A stretch of DNA of 64,000 bases from Nectonema munidae (Eukaryota > Nematomorpha > Nectonematoida > Nectonematidae): assembly GCA_030549495.1 (NCBI GenBank), contig JAUIRK010001026.1:186001-250000 (forward strand), given 5' to 3'. Within the stretch, counting starts at the first letter, position 1. Each line of letters begins with the position of its first letter. Below the pieces are notes generated by a model that ran no database searches, was not told the origin of the DNA, and saw only the letters and a list, made by a program, of their open reading frames with translations. The translations under genes were made by a program, and so were the position numbers. Positions 22,205 through 33,805 of this stretch are shown in pieces.

Positions 22205-23831
22205 ATTTACAGTTGATGCACAAAATTGAAGAATGAGTTTACAGATAAACAAAGAACACTTTTCACATTGTCTGGATGTTTTGTTCTTCTTAGATACGCA
22301 AAAGAACAAGAAGCTCTTTTTTACTAGCTTGGCTCCAAAGGTTCAGCACACACTCTCTAATGCCATAAAATGGAAAAGTGCTTGATGTTCATCTGCAATT
22401 CAGTATGTAGAGCGAGCTTTCTACATTCTTCAGCCAAGTAAAAGCTAGGCTTTTTATAAAGCTTTTCTTCCACTGTCTTTTGGAGAGGTAATCTTGAGGT
22501 GCATTGAACTTAGCAACAATCCAAGTGTTCAAGGTGCATATATCTAGGTAATTACAAAAAGCCACTAAGGGCCATCGTCTTGTAGGTTTATATGCACGGT
22601 ATGCTTTTATCATTTGCCAACTCAACCCACTTTGTGTTCTTGTAGCGAATACTTTCGGGTTTTGAATCAATATTGTTTTGAATTTTTATGTGAAGAGAGT
22701 AAGTAGCACTTGAAGTTCGAGCTTCTTAGGAATATAGGCAATGGACATATCTGAGTATATAATACCTTTGCACTCATTAAAAGTTCTTTGAGATGAAGGG
22801 GAAAACACATTGGCAAAAACTCTTGTTGGACATAATTGTTCCACAAGAGATAAACACTTGTTATGTGCCCATACAGCAAGTTCATGAGTGGTAAAAAAAC
22901 ATCCGTAAACAGCCACAACCTTTTGGAACATTGCTATTTTCAACCAGTCTCTTTACAATTGATGATCCAGAAAATATGTGGAGTCTTGCAATCCAGCACA
23001 TAAACTTCAGAGAGCATAAAGTAATTGTATATTGAATCGCAAATATGTAAAACTTCATACCGTACCTGCCAGGTTTGTGAGGGTCATAGACTTTGACTGG
23101 ACAGCCCCCTCTGAATGATACGAGCTGCTCATCAATTGTCACAGAAGAATGAGCAGCCAAAACTTTGGAAAAACTTTATAGAAGTGATCGTGTATATGTC
23201 TGATAGGGCTTATCTTGTCATTTTTATCACGTTCATATTTTTTATCAAATCTGATAAAATTTGAATTAAAGTGAAATGTGGTCCAATGGCAGTTTCAAAA
23301 AGGACTTGCAAATGTTGAAAAAAATCAGAAATTTTAATTTTTTGGTCGCAATTTTGACCAATATAAAGAAGTGTGGCAAAATAAGAGAGTAGGTGATAAA
23401 CCTTGAAGTTCAAGTAACAATATTTGAGATTTGAGTTTTTAGGACAATTTGATCTGAAAAAAATGAATAATAACACAAATCACATATGAAAAAAAAACTT
23501 ACTCAAGTTGCTTTTAAGTTTTAACATTGTCATAGAGTATATATGCTGAACTATTTCAGGTGTCATGAAACATTTGAAAATAGATAGAGCATTAGAGTTA
23601 TTTTTACATTGTCCTTTGGGGCCTGCAGGATGATTAGAAAAGTTTCGGATGTTTATTTCTCTACTCTACCACTTAAACTTGCAGGTGGATCCAGTAAAAT
23701 TCCGTGGAATCAGGAGCTACTAAGTTGTCATTTATTTCTTGTGAAATTTCAAATGAAGAATTGCTGGATGATTCAGAGGAACAATTAGAAATTGAGGAAA
23801 TATCTCCAGTTTCCTGTGAAGTACTAGACAT
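22205..23831 (-). pseudogene. piggyBac transposase, broken, with a 48-bp intron
   Basis: Starts with ATG at 23831: an acidic Ser/Asn-rich N-terminus (MSSTSQETGD, NLVAPDSTEF). A short intron (23454-23501, GTAAGT to TTTCAG) follows, then NLKYCYLNFKVYHLLSYFATLLYIGQ of the Tnp_1_7 fold, TIDEQLVSFRGGCPVKVYDPHKPGRYGMKF, and AYKPTRRWPLVAFCNYLDI near the C-terminus. The position of the second catalytic Asp reads VYGCFFTTHELA, with Gly instead of Asp. Several frame changes occur between these blocks, and the C-terminal Cys-rich tail (about 22300-22205) is shifted. The copy is inactive. The same protein order is found in PB2 at 49956-51667. Confidence 0.88.
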
Positions 23832-23963
23832 TAGAAATTTGAAAGTCAAGAGAAGCTACTGAAGTCAATCGAATGCGAAAGGAATGAAGCAAATACCAAA
23901 ATGTAAGGGAGCACGATGGAGTGAAAATTTATTGATTGTTCCAGTGAGCATGTCACTCACTAT

Positions 23964-24262
23964 GGTCTTTGCGAAACATACACCACAATTGTGTTTACTA
24001 CGTAATCAGCAATGAGTTCAATGATTTTCTCCTTACTCTGGTCTTTGCGAAACATACACCACAATTTTGTTTACTACGTAATAAGCAATGTTTTCAATGA
24101 TTTTTTCCTTACTCTGGTCTTTGCGAAAATACACCACAATTGTGTTTACTACGTAATCAGCAATGAGTTCAATGATTTTCTCCTTACTCTGCTTCTTTGC
24201 GAAACATACACCACAATTTTGTTTATTACGTAATCAGCAATGCGTTCAATGATTTTTCTTCT
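23964..24262 (+). repeat. Tandem repeat, 76-bp unit, four copies, inside PB1
   Basis: Units start at 23964, 24040, 24116 and about 24191, each beginning GGTCTTTGCGAAACATACAC or a close variant and containing ACTACGTAATCAGCAATG. The third unit lacks one base and the fourth has a small insertion. It lies between the transposase start and the right terminal repeat. Confidence 0.92.
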
Positions 24263-24911
24263 TACACACGACCGTATATAAAATCTATTCAAGAGTTTCA
24301 TATGATAAAAACGATAAAAAAAAGCAAAGAATAATCCTGTAATGTCGATGCATCGCAATAAAAGTACACTGCGCCTTCATTTGTAAAGCTGTGCTTTGTA
24401 TGAAACATGAAACTATCAATTCCCTAGTGATGAGAAAAATGACATGCCTATGGATGATACATGTGTGTACTTATAGTACGTTTCAGAGCATGTATGCCAC
24501 TACAACTAGTACAATTTTTGAAAAATTTCATAAAAAGATGTTAAAAAAATTAATATATATGATATATTTTATATCTTGATAATTAATTTATATTTTCATT
24601 GCATGAAAATACGAAATTTTGTTATAACTTATTTATCTTTTATAATTATTCTTTAAATTAGATGGCGTTAAACAAACATATCCAAATATAAATAATATTT
24701 CAATATTCAGATTTAGTGGAGTGAAATTTCATCTTTAATTCGTTCAAAATATGAAACACAAAACTATTCAACCTTCAAAATCTTTTTTTTAATGAGTAGT
24801 CACAAGTACTTGATTTAGCAATTTTTATTATAAAGTTTACAAAACGGTGTAAAAAATGCATAGAGTCCGTAAACCAAGCTATAAAGTATATGTCCGTAGA
24901 GCGAAGGTTAA

Positions 24912-25370
24912 TAATATGCAATGCGAGAGTGAGACTTGTGATATCAACATCCGGTATGACAGTAGTAGCTTGCTGCAATTTTGTCTTCAATACAGAATAT
25001 AATACCATTTTGAATTTTGAAAATATTTATTCAATCTCGAAGATTCCTTACATTTCTGTCAATGGCAAAACGCTTTTCGAGTAGTTTTGTTCTACCCAAG
25101 TTCTATCTCGTATGCTTCTTATTGTGCGCTATCTTTGGACCTAAACTATATGTGCGCTACCTTTGGACTTAATTTATAAATCTATATGTTTTTTCATACT
25201 TCAAAGATATCGATCTTGTTAGCAAAATTTACCTTTTTAAATCCTAAAATGTCTTTTTTACTTCCAAGTTATCTTTTTTAAATTCTAGATTCTCTTTTCA
25301 AATTTGTTCGCAACTATATCACAAGTGAGTATTGAAGAATGTAAAAGTTATCACAAGTGTTGATGTGTTT
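24912..25370. other. Intergenic, short direct repeat
   Basis: No gene seen. GTGCGCTAYCTTTGGAC occurs twice about 30 bp apart near 25125-25170. Confidence 0.4.
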
Positions 25371-25546
25371 GCTGGTTGGATATCAAAGCACCTTTCAGGC
25401 GTATAAGGCTATATTCTCTCATTATGCTTGAAATGGCTAATCACAGTTTTGGTGATTTTGTTTTGAAGAATCTGGAGCTTTGGGTATCGAACCAGTGACA
25501 TTGAAGTATTAAGCTGAGAGGTAGACCATAACAACCATTGAGGACG
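25371..25546 (-). mobile_element. tRNA-derived SINE family B, copy 2
   Basis: Minus-strand copy of 1517-1712: CTCAATGGTTGTTA start, GGTTCGATACCC B-box-like motif, AAAATCACCAAAACTGTGAT body and GTGCTTTGATATCCAACCAG tail. Diverged but collinear. Confidence 0.75.
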
Positions 25547-28025
25547 AATGTATATATATGCCTAATATACACAAAGGACAGATGGGAGTGATTTTAAATG
25601 AATAAATAAACTATATTTATGTGATCAATAAAATTTTGATTAATTGTTTTCATGTTGAATACAAAAAGTTTTTTGGTATAATATTTTTAACAACATTATA
25701 TTAATAAATATTGTCTGCGAGGTGAGAAATGAAAGGTTTAAAATTGTAAACATCTGAAACTATAAATCCTATTAATTTAAATAATAAAATTATGAAAATT
25801 TAAAATTTTAAACTAATTCACAAAAACTAAAAAAGGACAATTTTGAAAAAAAAGAATTCAAAAGTTAAAAAAGACAATTTAAAATGTAAAGATGACAATA
25901 TAGAACTTAAAATGGTTTATACACAAAACTATTAAACTACAATTATTTTATCTATTCAATATTTTATAACTATAACGCTTATATTATGTGAAAAATGAAA
26001 CTGTTTATAGATTTTGTACAAGTTTTTATGTTTTCTCAGTTTTCAAAGTATTTTTTTTGTTTGGATCCCCAACTTTTTCCATTTGTATCGATTTTTATTT
26101 TTTTTCTTAAAGATCGGTTCGATTGAAAATTCTTTTTCTGAACCATACCTTTTGAAGCCACTCAATGAATCTTTGTACCTTTACGCCTTATCTTTTTAAA
26201 CTGCTGAAAACGTTAGGTAAATTATTGTTATTTTCTTAAAAAATCTTTCAATGCCCTTTTAGCCAATAGATATCTTTCAAAAAGTTAGAATTTTTTACAG
26301 AGACTTAAATATCTATAGAGATCTTTAGATTTATGTGTGTAATTCGTGTTTACGCATGTCAATATCCATGAAATGGTGGTAATTTAGTAATATAGGATCC
26401 ATGGAATCGGAAGTTAATAACCACATACTAAATTCAGTCGTTTATCTTTTCGAATCTTGCGTGTAGCCAGAGGGGGGTTTGAGGATACAAACTACTATTT
26501 CTACTAATAAAACAAGCAGCATGTATATGGAAACACCAGACATTTCGAGTATATAATGACGTGGAATGCCATTAGAGTATAGGAATTTTTATGATAACTA
26601 TATACTTTATAGTAGAGAGAAGTGAGTTCCCCCATTTGCCTCTTGCTTCGCTCAGGACAGAACGGATTCTAGGTATCCTAAAATTGTTCCCTTCAATGAT
26701 CATTGGGACTGAGATTCTAGGTTCCCTCAAAGATCATTCGTACCGGGATTCTAGGTTCCCTAAAATATCATTGATACCCGCAAAGATAATTGGTACTCTT
26801 CAAAGTCAAGGTACAAAATCATTGGTATCCCCTCAAAGTTCATTGGTACCTCTAATAATAATCATTGATATCCACCGCAAATAATCCCTATTTCAAGTAT
26901 AAATTTATAATAAAAATAATTTTTTTTCTAAACAATGCAAAATAATTGAATAAAACATTGAAATTATTGAAAAGAATGATGAGATCATTCTAAAAATGTA
27001 TAATGCTTGTATATTGGTTGAATATATGTGAAGTGTCATTATAACAAAACTTATAAAACTTTGCTTTAACGCCATCTTAATTTCTTTACAAATGAGGCCT
27101 TCTCTGCATCTTCATGAGTGCATGATGTGTTTGCTATTAATTCACAACATTTGTAACATTGTAGAAAATAATGGAAGCTGTTTCTGGTGTTTTATTTACT
27201 TATAACTGCGAAAATAGCATAATTTGTAGCCATAACTAACGAAGTTAGCAAAATCATCGTTAACTAATCCAAAGAACAGCTTTACTAATCTAATTAGTAA
27301 GTGCTACTAATCTTTTTTCTCAGTGGCAGGATCAAGATTCAAACCAGAGAGATTTTCAAGTGAATACCGATTAAGAGTAGGGATACCGCTTCAAACTCCC
27401 GAGTATATGCATTCTATGTTGCTAAATTACGATCATTTGATAGATATTCACAAGCATAAAGACAAATTACAAACATAAATCTAAAGGTCTCTATAGTTAT
27501 TTTATATGGTTAAAGAAAACTTGTAGCGATTGATTAGGTTTTTTTACCAAACACTCATAAGTTACCTTTATTTTCAGTAAGTCCCTTTAGCATTTAAAAA
27601 GACATAATAGCTGAATTCCTTTTATATATTTTCATGCATATTAAAAATTAGTTTAGATAATTATTTTATTTTGATGAATTTTTTTGTTTTTTTATTCAAT
27701 TTATTTACGTCATAAACATGGTAATGACAGACGTATCATATGTGCCGAAAAATTATTTTGTCTTTTTTAATAAATATTAATGATTATCCAACTCAAACTG
27801 TTAGTTATGTGAAGTTTTGTAAAAAAACTTTTATGAAAACTTACTAGTGAGTTTTCTGAAACGCGGTATAATTTTTAGAAAAAATGTAAAGTTGGAATAA
27901 ACCATTATCCTCGAAGAGAAGATAAAAATGAGAACATATGTTTTGATTTGCATTAACTCGTTTCTATTTCTAACGATATTTTTATGTTTTTTCACTTGAA
28001 TACACAAGAACTTTTTTCTTTCTAG
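25547..28025. other. Intergenic or intron, one minisatellite
   Basis: No exon recognised. A candidate piggyBac subterminal sequence TTAACGCCATCTTAATTTC at 27066-27084 resembles the inverse of the AGATGGCGTTAA motif in PB1 and PB2. If the M16 fragment at 28026 is part of a larger gene, this stretch would be its upstream intron. Confidence 0.4.
26650..26875 (+). repeat. Imperfect minisatellite, about 23-35-bp units
   Basis: Repeated variants of GATTCTAGGTTCCCTCAAAG and of ATCATTGGTACC (about seven to eight of the latter) in a row. Locally GC-richer than the flanks. Function unknown. Confidence 0.7.
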
Positions 28026-28916
28026 AATCATCGAATCAACAAGTGAGCTGGACGAAAGTGGAGTTCTCATAGAGCCTTGGTATAATGTAAAATATGTGAT
28101 AAACAAAATAAAAAACGATTCTATACGAGTGTGGAACGAAGCAGAGAATGAGAAATTTAAGCTTCCGAAGGCTTCAAATCTCTTACCGAAAAATTTTATA
28201 ATTTTTGCCAACCGTTCCGATTTATATAAAAATGTTACTTCTCCAAATGACGACGCGCTTCCATATCTCATTAAAAATGGGACAAACCAAAAACTCTACT
28301 ACAAACTGGACAGTGTTTTCAAAGTTCCAAAAGCGATTATGTTTTTTAAAGTACTGAATTCTAACATTGACTTGTCATGCCAAAGTTTGCAAAAAGCTAT
28401 TCTTTATAAAAACTTGTTGATTGATGGCATTCTAAGTTACCTTGAAGAGGGGGACACTTCTTACTTGTTTTTTAATATCTACACTATTCACAAAGGATTG
28501 GAGATGATGGTCTCAGGATACAACGAGAGGCAAAACTATTTTTTTGAAAAGGTGTTCTCCATGCTAAAATCATTTGTGCCTGATGAAAATCGCTTTAATT
28601 TCATTAAACAAAGAAACGAAAATAATCTAAGGAATTTGGTTTTTGATCCACCAATCGATATCTCAGAAAATCTATTCAGTTATATCTTGCAAACCGAATT
28701 TTGCAGTTTAGCACAAATTCTTAAAGTTTATAGCGGTAAATCTTTCAAGCTAACTATTTCTATACCTTTTAAAAATGTCAAAATTTGTGTGAGGAAAACT
28801 CGGTCTCATAAAATTCTTTCATACAAAACTTTGTCTTTCAGGGGAGTACACACGTGTCGAAAACCATTATATTTGAATCGCTTCAAAATTTTTATATCCG
28901 AATTAAATGGGAATAG
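28026..28916 (+). pseudogene. Insulin-degrading-enzyme-like (M16) gene fragment, two exons
   Basis: Exon 1 runs from an acceptor (CTTTTTTCTTTCTAG ending at 28025) to 28788. It encodes about 254 residues: EPWYNVKY, NEAENEKFKLPKASNLLPKNF, LYYKLDSVFKVPKA, IHKGLEMMVSGYNERQNYFF, DENRFNFIKQRNENNLRNL. This order and wording is that of the central region of insulysin/IDE, in the non-catalytic domains, so no HxxEH zinc motif is expected. An intron of 53 bp (28789-28841, GTGAGG to TTTCAG) is inferred because joining VKIC to GSTHVSKTIIFESLQNF restores the IDE order, whereas reading through gives unrelated sequence. Exon 2 meets a stop at 28914-28916, far short of the family length. No upstream exon with the zinc site was found nearby. 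It is therefore a truncated paralogue or half of a broken gene; exon 1 itself is intact, so loss is recent or the rest lies elsewhere. Confidence 0.78.
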
Positions 28917-28921
28917 ATTAA

Positions 28922-28962
28922 ATACTAGTATACTTATTTAACGAACGAACGAACTAACTAAC
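28922..28962 (+). repeat. Short tetranucleotide repeat (AACG/AACT)n
   Basis: AACGAACGAACGAACTAACTAAC-like run directly after the stop of the M16 fragment. Followed by three near-repeats of GTTTTCTGAGA (28997-29065), whose inverse CTCAGAAAAC occurs near 31316. Confidence 0.7.
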
Positions 28963-29469
28963 TCTAACTAACAGACTAACCAATAACTTGCTTGAGTCAT
29001 AGTTTTCTGAGACCAAATTTTGTATTTTGAGTTTTCTGAGACTCATGTTTCTGAGAACGAGTTTTCTGGTCACCGATAAACACACATTTAATTCATTTTC
29101 TTGACCAAAAATAGGAAAAGTTATGATGCTCACACTTTTTCAAATATTTATTTACCTACACGCCAAGAACAAAATCACGATAAATATCATCTAAAAAAAG
29201 TATACTAACAAATTAAGATGGCAAAATTGGGAGTTTTGTTTAAGTTCCTGATTTTTTGGCCAAAAGTTCTCAAATCCATAGCGAACAGGACTTTTTAGTT
29301 GAATCAACTTGAATCCACTTATTTTAGTTTTATCAATTTAAGTCCTTCATTTTAATCTCGGTTTTTTGATCCTATGAATTTTATAATGATAAAGTATCTT
29401 GTTTTTTAATGTTTTTTTACCCCCAATATAGTTAATGGACATAGATATGGGTTAATATAATTTCAGGGA

Positions 29470-29810
29470 AAAAATAAATTACAAAATCTATCAAGCCAGC
29501 CATTTGACGCTTTGAAATCATTAAAACCCAATTCATTAGCCAGAAATTGGAATATTCTTGGCCCGTGCGGCAATGAACCACTACCAAACACGGTCGTTAA
29601 CATTATCATTAGAGTTTGATGTCTTCATCTTTTTGCTGAAGTATTGAAATTGTCTTCGGCCATTAATGTTTTTTTCTTTTTTGCAATTATGTTTATAACA
29701 CCATCTGATATGCCCAATTTTGCTACTACATTTCTTAGGCTCCAACCTTTATTTTCTTTAAGAACTTTTAACTTTTCAGAAAAAGATAAAGTTTTTCGTG
29801 ATTTAGACAT
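29470..29810 (-). pseudogene. Tigger/pogo transposase N-terminal fragment
   Basis: From ATG at 29810 the frame reads KTLSFSEKLKVLKENKGWS, then NVVAKLGISDGVINII: a CENP-B/pogo-type helix-turn-helix (family form LSLSEKLEVL...QRKVAKEFGVSKSTVSNI). Further left, after frame changes, come WFIAARAKNIPISG and ELGFNDFKASNGWLDRF, the second DNA-binding half (family: ARAKNIPISGPLL...FKASNGWLDRF). A short deletion joins these two blocks, and no DDE catalytic domain follows before about 29470. A dead 5' fragment. Confidence 0.82.
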
Positions 29811-31915
29811 CTTGAAAGTGGAAGGTAAACAATACTTAGAGTAAAATATGCTAGCGTATGAGTAAAGTAATTATGATTGACATTGTTTATTATAATTAAT
29901 GAGAGGTACAATACAATGAAGAAATTAAACAGTACTGAAGAGAAATATGCTTGCCTATTTATGAGTAAAGACAGTTAGGTGAATGTGAATGTGACTTATT
30001 GTGAATGTGATTGATCATATGTTGCTTAGTTAGAAGTAAAACATTCAAAAAGAATAATATCAATATGCTTGCGTGTTTATTAGTAAAGATAAATATTGTG
30101 AATATGATTGATGATAAAATAATACTGATATCATGAGCATATAAGAAATTGTGTAATTTGGTAAACATTCAGTATAACATTTATATATACATTAAATAGA
30201 AGGGTGCCTAAAATGGACCCACCTGAAAGTACTACAGCTTTATGTGAACAGCAATCATTCATAAAAACCTATTGAAATCTATCAGTTAATTAAATATGAA
30301 TCAAAGAAAGAAATTGAAAGCGAAGAAAATTGTAGAAAATTTAGTTTACTCAATAAGATCGTGTGTGAAATGGCATCCAACGCTTTTGAGAGAAGACTAA
30401 AAATTGATAGACAATTCCTTTCTTAGACGGAATATATTTTAATATTCATTTTGGATACTTCAAATAGAGGATAAGGAAGTTTTGGGCTGGTCGCTTATTC
30501 CCCTATCTCATTCGCCCTTCGTCGCAGTCTGCCGACTACAATAAGTCGTAATCATAAAGACTAAATGGTGTCACAAAACAAGATCGAGGATCTGTAAAAA
30601 AGATAAATATGCAATATGAGTGTGTAAAAATGCTATCCATCCATTCATTTTGATCAAGCTTTAGAAAAAATCTGCTTTGATACAAATGACAAATATTTCA
30701 AAAATTTGAAGTAGTATATAAAAATATTTAGAATATCTACGATACTCCGAGTTTAAAGAGCTATAGTAAAAAGTTACATATATACGCTCTATCCAATATG
30801 TCAAATATCTGAACATTTTGACTGAGAAGGGGATTTTGAGTGTTTAGTGTTTTACGTACACATTTTGGTTAACGTTTTTATATGTAATTTTAAAAATATT
30901 TTGCTTATATTATCGAATAATTTTTTTGGCTGAATTCAAATGGCATAAAATTGTAATTTATGCTTAGACTTTTGTAATTTTTTTTCACATTTTCATATTT
31001 TCTATCTATTATTTATTTAGTTTATATAAATAATGAACTCTCGCTAAAAAAAATTTATAGTAAAAAAGGCTTTTAAAATTGGGGATAAAGGGAACAAGAA
31101 TTTATTATTAAAATTCTATTAATTTCAGCGCGTTTATGCTGCCTTTTTCAAGTGACAATGTTATGATGGTGAGGCGATCTAAGATGTGTGGTTGTTATAG
31201 TTCCGCGTTTTCTACTAAAATTGACAAATAGAACGATCCATACCTTTTGATTTTTATAATTTATGTAGACTTATTTTAAGCGAAACAATTTCTTAAGGTA
31301 GCCAGAAAATGATGTCTCAGAAAACTGGTAATGAAAAATTCGCTTTCAAAAAACTGATCAAAAAAAATTTCCCACAAAAATTAAAAAAACCAGTAAGATA
31401 ATTAATTTAATTAGATAATTAAATTAATTATTTTGTCAGTTTGTTAATTAGTTCATTGATTAATTGAGTGGTTGTTTCAAATGGCACAGGTTTCTTTGGG
31501 ATATTATATACTTATTTTCTTTTACGAAAAAAAAAGTGTATTTAATCTATATATTATGTGCCATTTGATGTTACATAAGTAATTATACATTTTATTTGAC
31601 TTTCTGTAGCTCTTTTTGAGGGGATATGATCAATTTTCTATCACTGTACCACAATGAAAAAAATACGGAGACCAGAAGATCATTTTCTAGTGCAACTTTT
31701 TGCGTAGATTACGAAAATAATATTCATTTTGATCATATAGCCTCCAGTTTTCTGTAAATGGCGATTTCCTGATATCATGCTTCAATGATAAGCAAATGTT
31801 CTTATTTACTACAAATGATATTTTTTATCTTTTTTTACAATTTTTTCAGTCACTCACATTAATCAATACTTATTTCAAATAGTTAAGCCTTTTAATTGAT
31901 ATAAATTTGTTTAAA

Positions 31916-33240
31916 ATGCCTAGAAATTGTAAAAATTCGCCAGACAAGTTCTGTTATATATGTGGTGAATTCACATCAAACAAATACAAGAGACAGCTTA
32001 CTCAGCGAGTAAAAAAGCTCTACGAGCTGTATTTCGGTTGTAAAGTTGGCGACCAGGATAAAAGTTGGGCTCCTCACATCTGTTACGTTAAGTGCTCAAG
32101 CACCCTTTCTTCATGGATTCGAGCCAAAGGAGAAGGAAAGAATTGGATTCACAAGACGATTCCTATTCATCACCTTCAGAGCCTGTTAAAAGACCATAGT
32201 TTCTCAACCAAACGAGGCTTAATGATCTCGTTCATGATCTGAGGTTAACAAAGGAATCCAGTGAACGTTTGGCTTCGCGAATGCAGGAGTGGAATTTGGT
32301 GGGAAAAGATGTTCGTGTTACAGCGCTCCGAAGACTTAGAAAAGTTTTTCACTTTGGAGAGCAACCTGACTTACTGTAACAATATCAAAGGACTCTTCAA
32401 TGCTCTCGAATTGCAATACGAAGCCAAAGAGTGGAGATTGTTTATAGATGGCTCCCTGTACAGTGTCAAAGCTGTCTGTCTTATTGCATATCGAAAATAA
32501 GATGCCCTCAGTTCCCATTACTCACTCCATAATTTTGAGAGAGACCTATGAAAATCTCACTTTCATCTTGGACCGAATCAAGTACAGGGAGCATGAGTGG
32601 CTGATTTGAAAGTTAGTTCAGATCATTATGTCAGCACAGAATGGCCGCCAATGCATTTGATGATTCCAGGCTTAAGTAATGTTAAAAATGGGGCGTTGGT
32701 ACAAAAAGAGAAAATCATTTTACCGCCTTTGCACATAAAGCTGGATCTGATAAAGCAATTTACGAAAGAACTTGATCATGTAAAGCCATGTTTTGTGCAC
32801 CTCAAAAAATGTCTTTCCAAAAATCAGTGAGGCCAAGATAAAAGAGGGTATTTTCGTGGGTCCTCAGATACGCAAACTACATTTTGATACGCACTTTGAG
32901 GCCACAATGGAGGAGAATGAGCTAGCAGCTTGGCAATCTTTCAAAGACACTTGCAATGGAATTCTGAGTAAAGCACCAAGACGCCCAGGGAGAGATTTTA
33001 GTAGAAAGATTAATAAAGTCTTACCAGAATCTTGTCATTTTTCCTGAAAAGGCAGCAGATGTGTGTGATGAGCATGGAGAAAGATTCCATTAGGAAATTG
33101 CAATGATGGAAAATAGATATACGGGAAAAGTTAGCCCTGCGATGCTTGCCGATTTTTGTTGGAATCTGAAGCGAGATTCACCAGGAACTGTTTATAAACG
33201 AAAAAGCAAAAGCCAGGCAAACTTTGAAAAAAAGGGAAAA
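31916..33240 (+). pseudogene. Broken gene of an uncharacterised multicopy protein family
   Basis: Starts ATG at 31916: MPRNCKNSPDKFCYICGEF, then YELYFGCKVGDQDKSWAPHICYVKC. This gives a Cys/His set like a zinc-binding N-terminus. Later blocks in changing frames: KEWRLFIDGSLYSVKAV; DHYVSTEWPP; IILPPLHIKLDLIKQFTKEL; SEAKIKEGIFVGPQIRKL; and at the end DEHGERFH, NRYTGKVSPAMLADFCWNLKRD. From memory, these blocks in this order recur in a family of long uncharacterised proteins found in many copies in arthropods and cnidarians; no biochemical function is known to me. There are several frame interruptions and at least one internal loss, so it is a pseudogene. Its place inside a repeated element (see 30625-34290) suggests transposon ancestry, which is inference. 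Confidence 0.72.
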
Positions 33241-33714
33241 ATGTCATCGTTTATTAATTTATTACTTTCCATCCTGAATTTTAAAAATAAAGTGATAATT
33301 CACTTGAAATTTTTGGTCTTTGTTTAAAAAGGTATTTTACGGAAAACTGTGACGTCATAGCAAATTTTCGTCAACAAATTCGTAATCAGCGCAAAAAATT
33401 GATAATAAAATCCTAAAGCGATTTATGTATTTTTTCAAAAGTGTAAACTTGTTGTTCAGGTGAATTTAAAAATGAAGAAAAAACTTTATTCATGTCAGTT
33501 TTGCCTATGAAACTGTGGAATGTAGATAGTTCCATCGTTTAATAACAAGTTATTAGTTAACTTATCTACGTTTATTCAATTAGGAAATAAGCACCTACAT
33601 TTTGTTCAATTAAAGGTTATAGTCACTTGATAGACATATCAGTTTAAAAGTTTATATACGAGTTAAAAACGTTTTACAATCTTTCATTGGCAAGGCACCT
33701 TATGTCAAACTATG

Positions 33715-33805
33715 AACAAATTGGTATCAATGAGGAATCGAACCCAGAGTCTTCCGTGCTGAGTCCATCATCTCAACCAACCTGCCATGCCACCCATTCA
33801 AATAG
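33715..33805 (-). mobile_element. tRNA-like SINE fragment
   Basis: Minus strand contains GGGTTCGATTCC (B box) preceded by a tRNA-like arm with GGTTGAGATGATGGACTCAGC. It is absent from the inverted relative at 42676-44265, so it is probably a later insertion. Different from SINE families A and B. Confidence 0.5.

Larger units (their letters stand above)
21946..24911 (-). mobile_element. piggyBac element PB1, both ends present
   Basis: The left end at 21946 reads TTAACCTTCGCTTTACGGAC; the right end at 24908-24911 reads inversely TTAACCTTCGCTCTACGGAC. Both continue to a shared inner block that includes GGACTCTATGCATTTTTTAC. TTAA flanks and a CC-starting terminal repeat identify piggyBac. Total length 2966 bp. 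A second conserved motif, AGATGGCGTTAA, lies at 24660-24671. Contains a broken transposase (22205-23831) and a four-copy 76-bp array. Confidence 0.88.

Noticed and set aside
27831-28271. 146-codon minus-strand open frame
   Set aside because: Antisense to the first IDE-like exon, which has clear family motifs on the plus strand.
31916-33240. Assigning the broken gene to a named transposase superfamily such as KDZ or Academ
   Set aside because: Recognised blocks match only an uncharacterised family; no catalytic triad could be assigned by eye.
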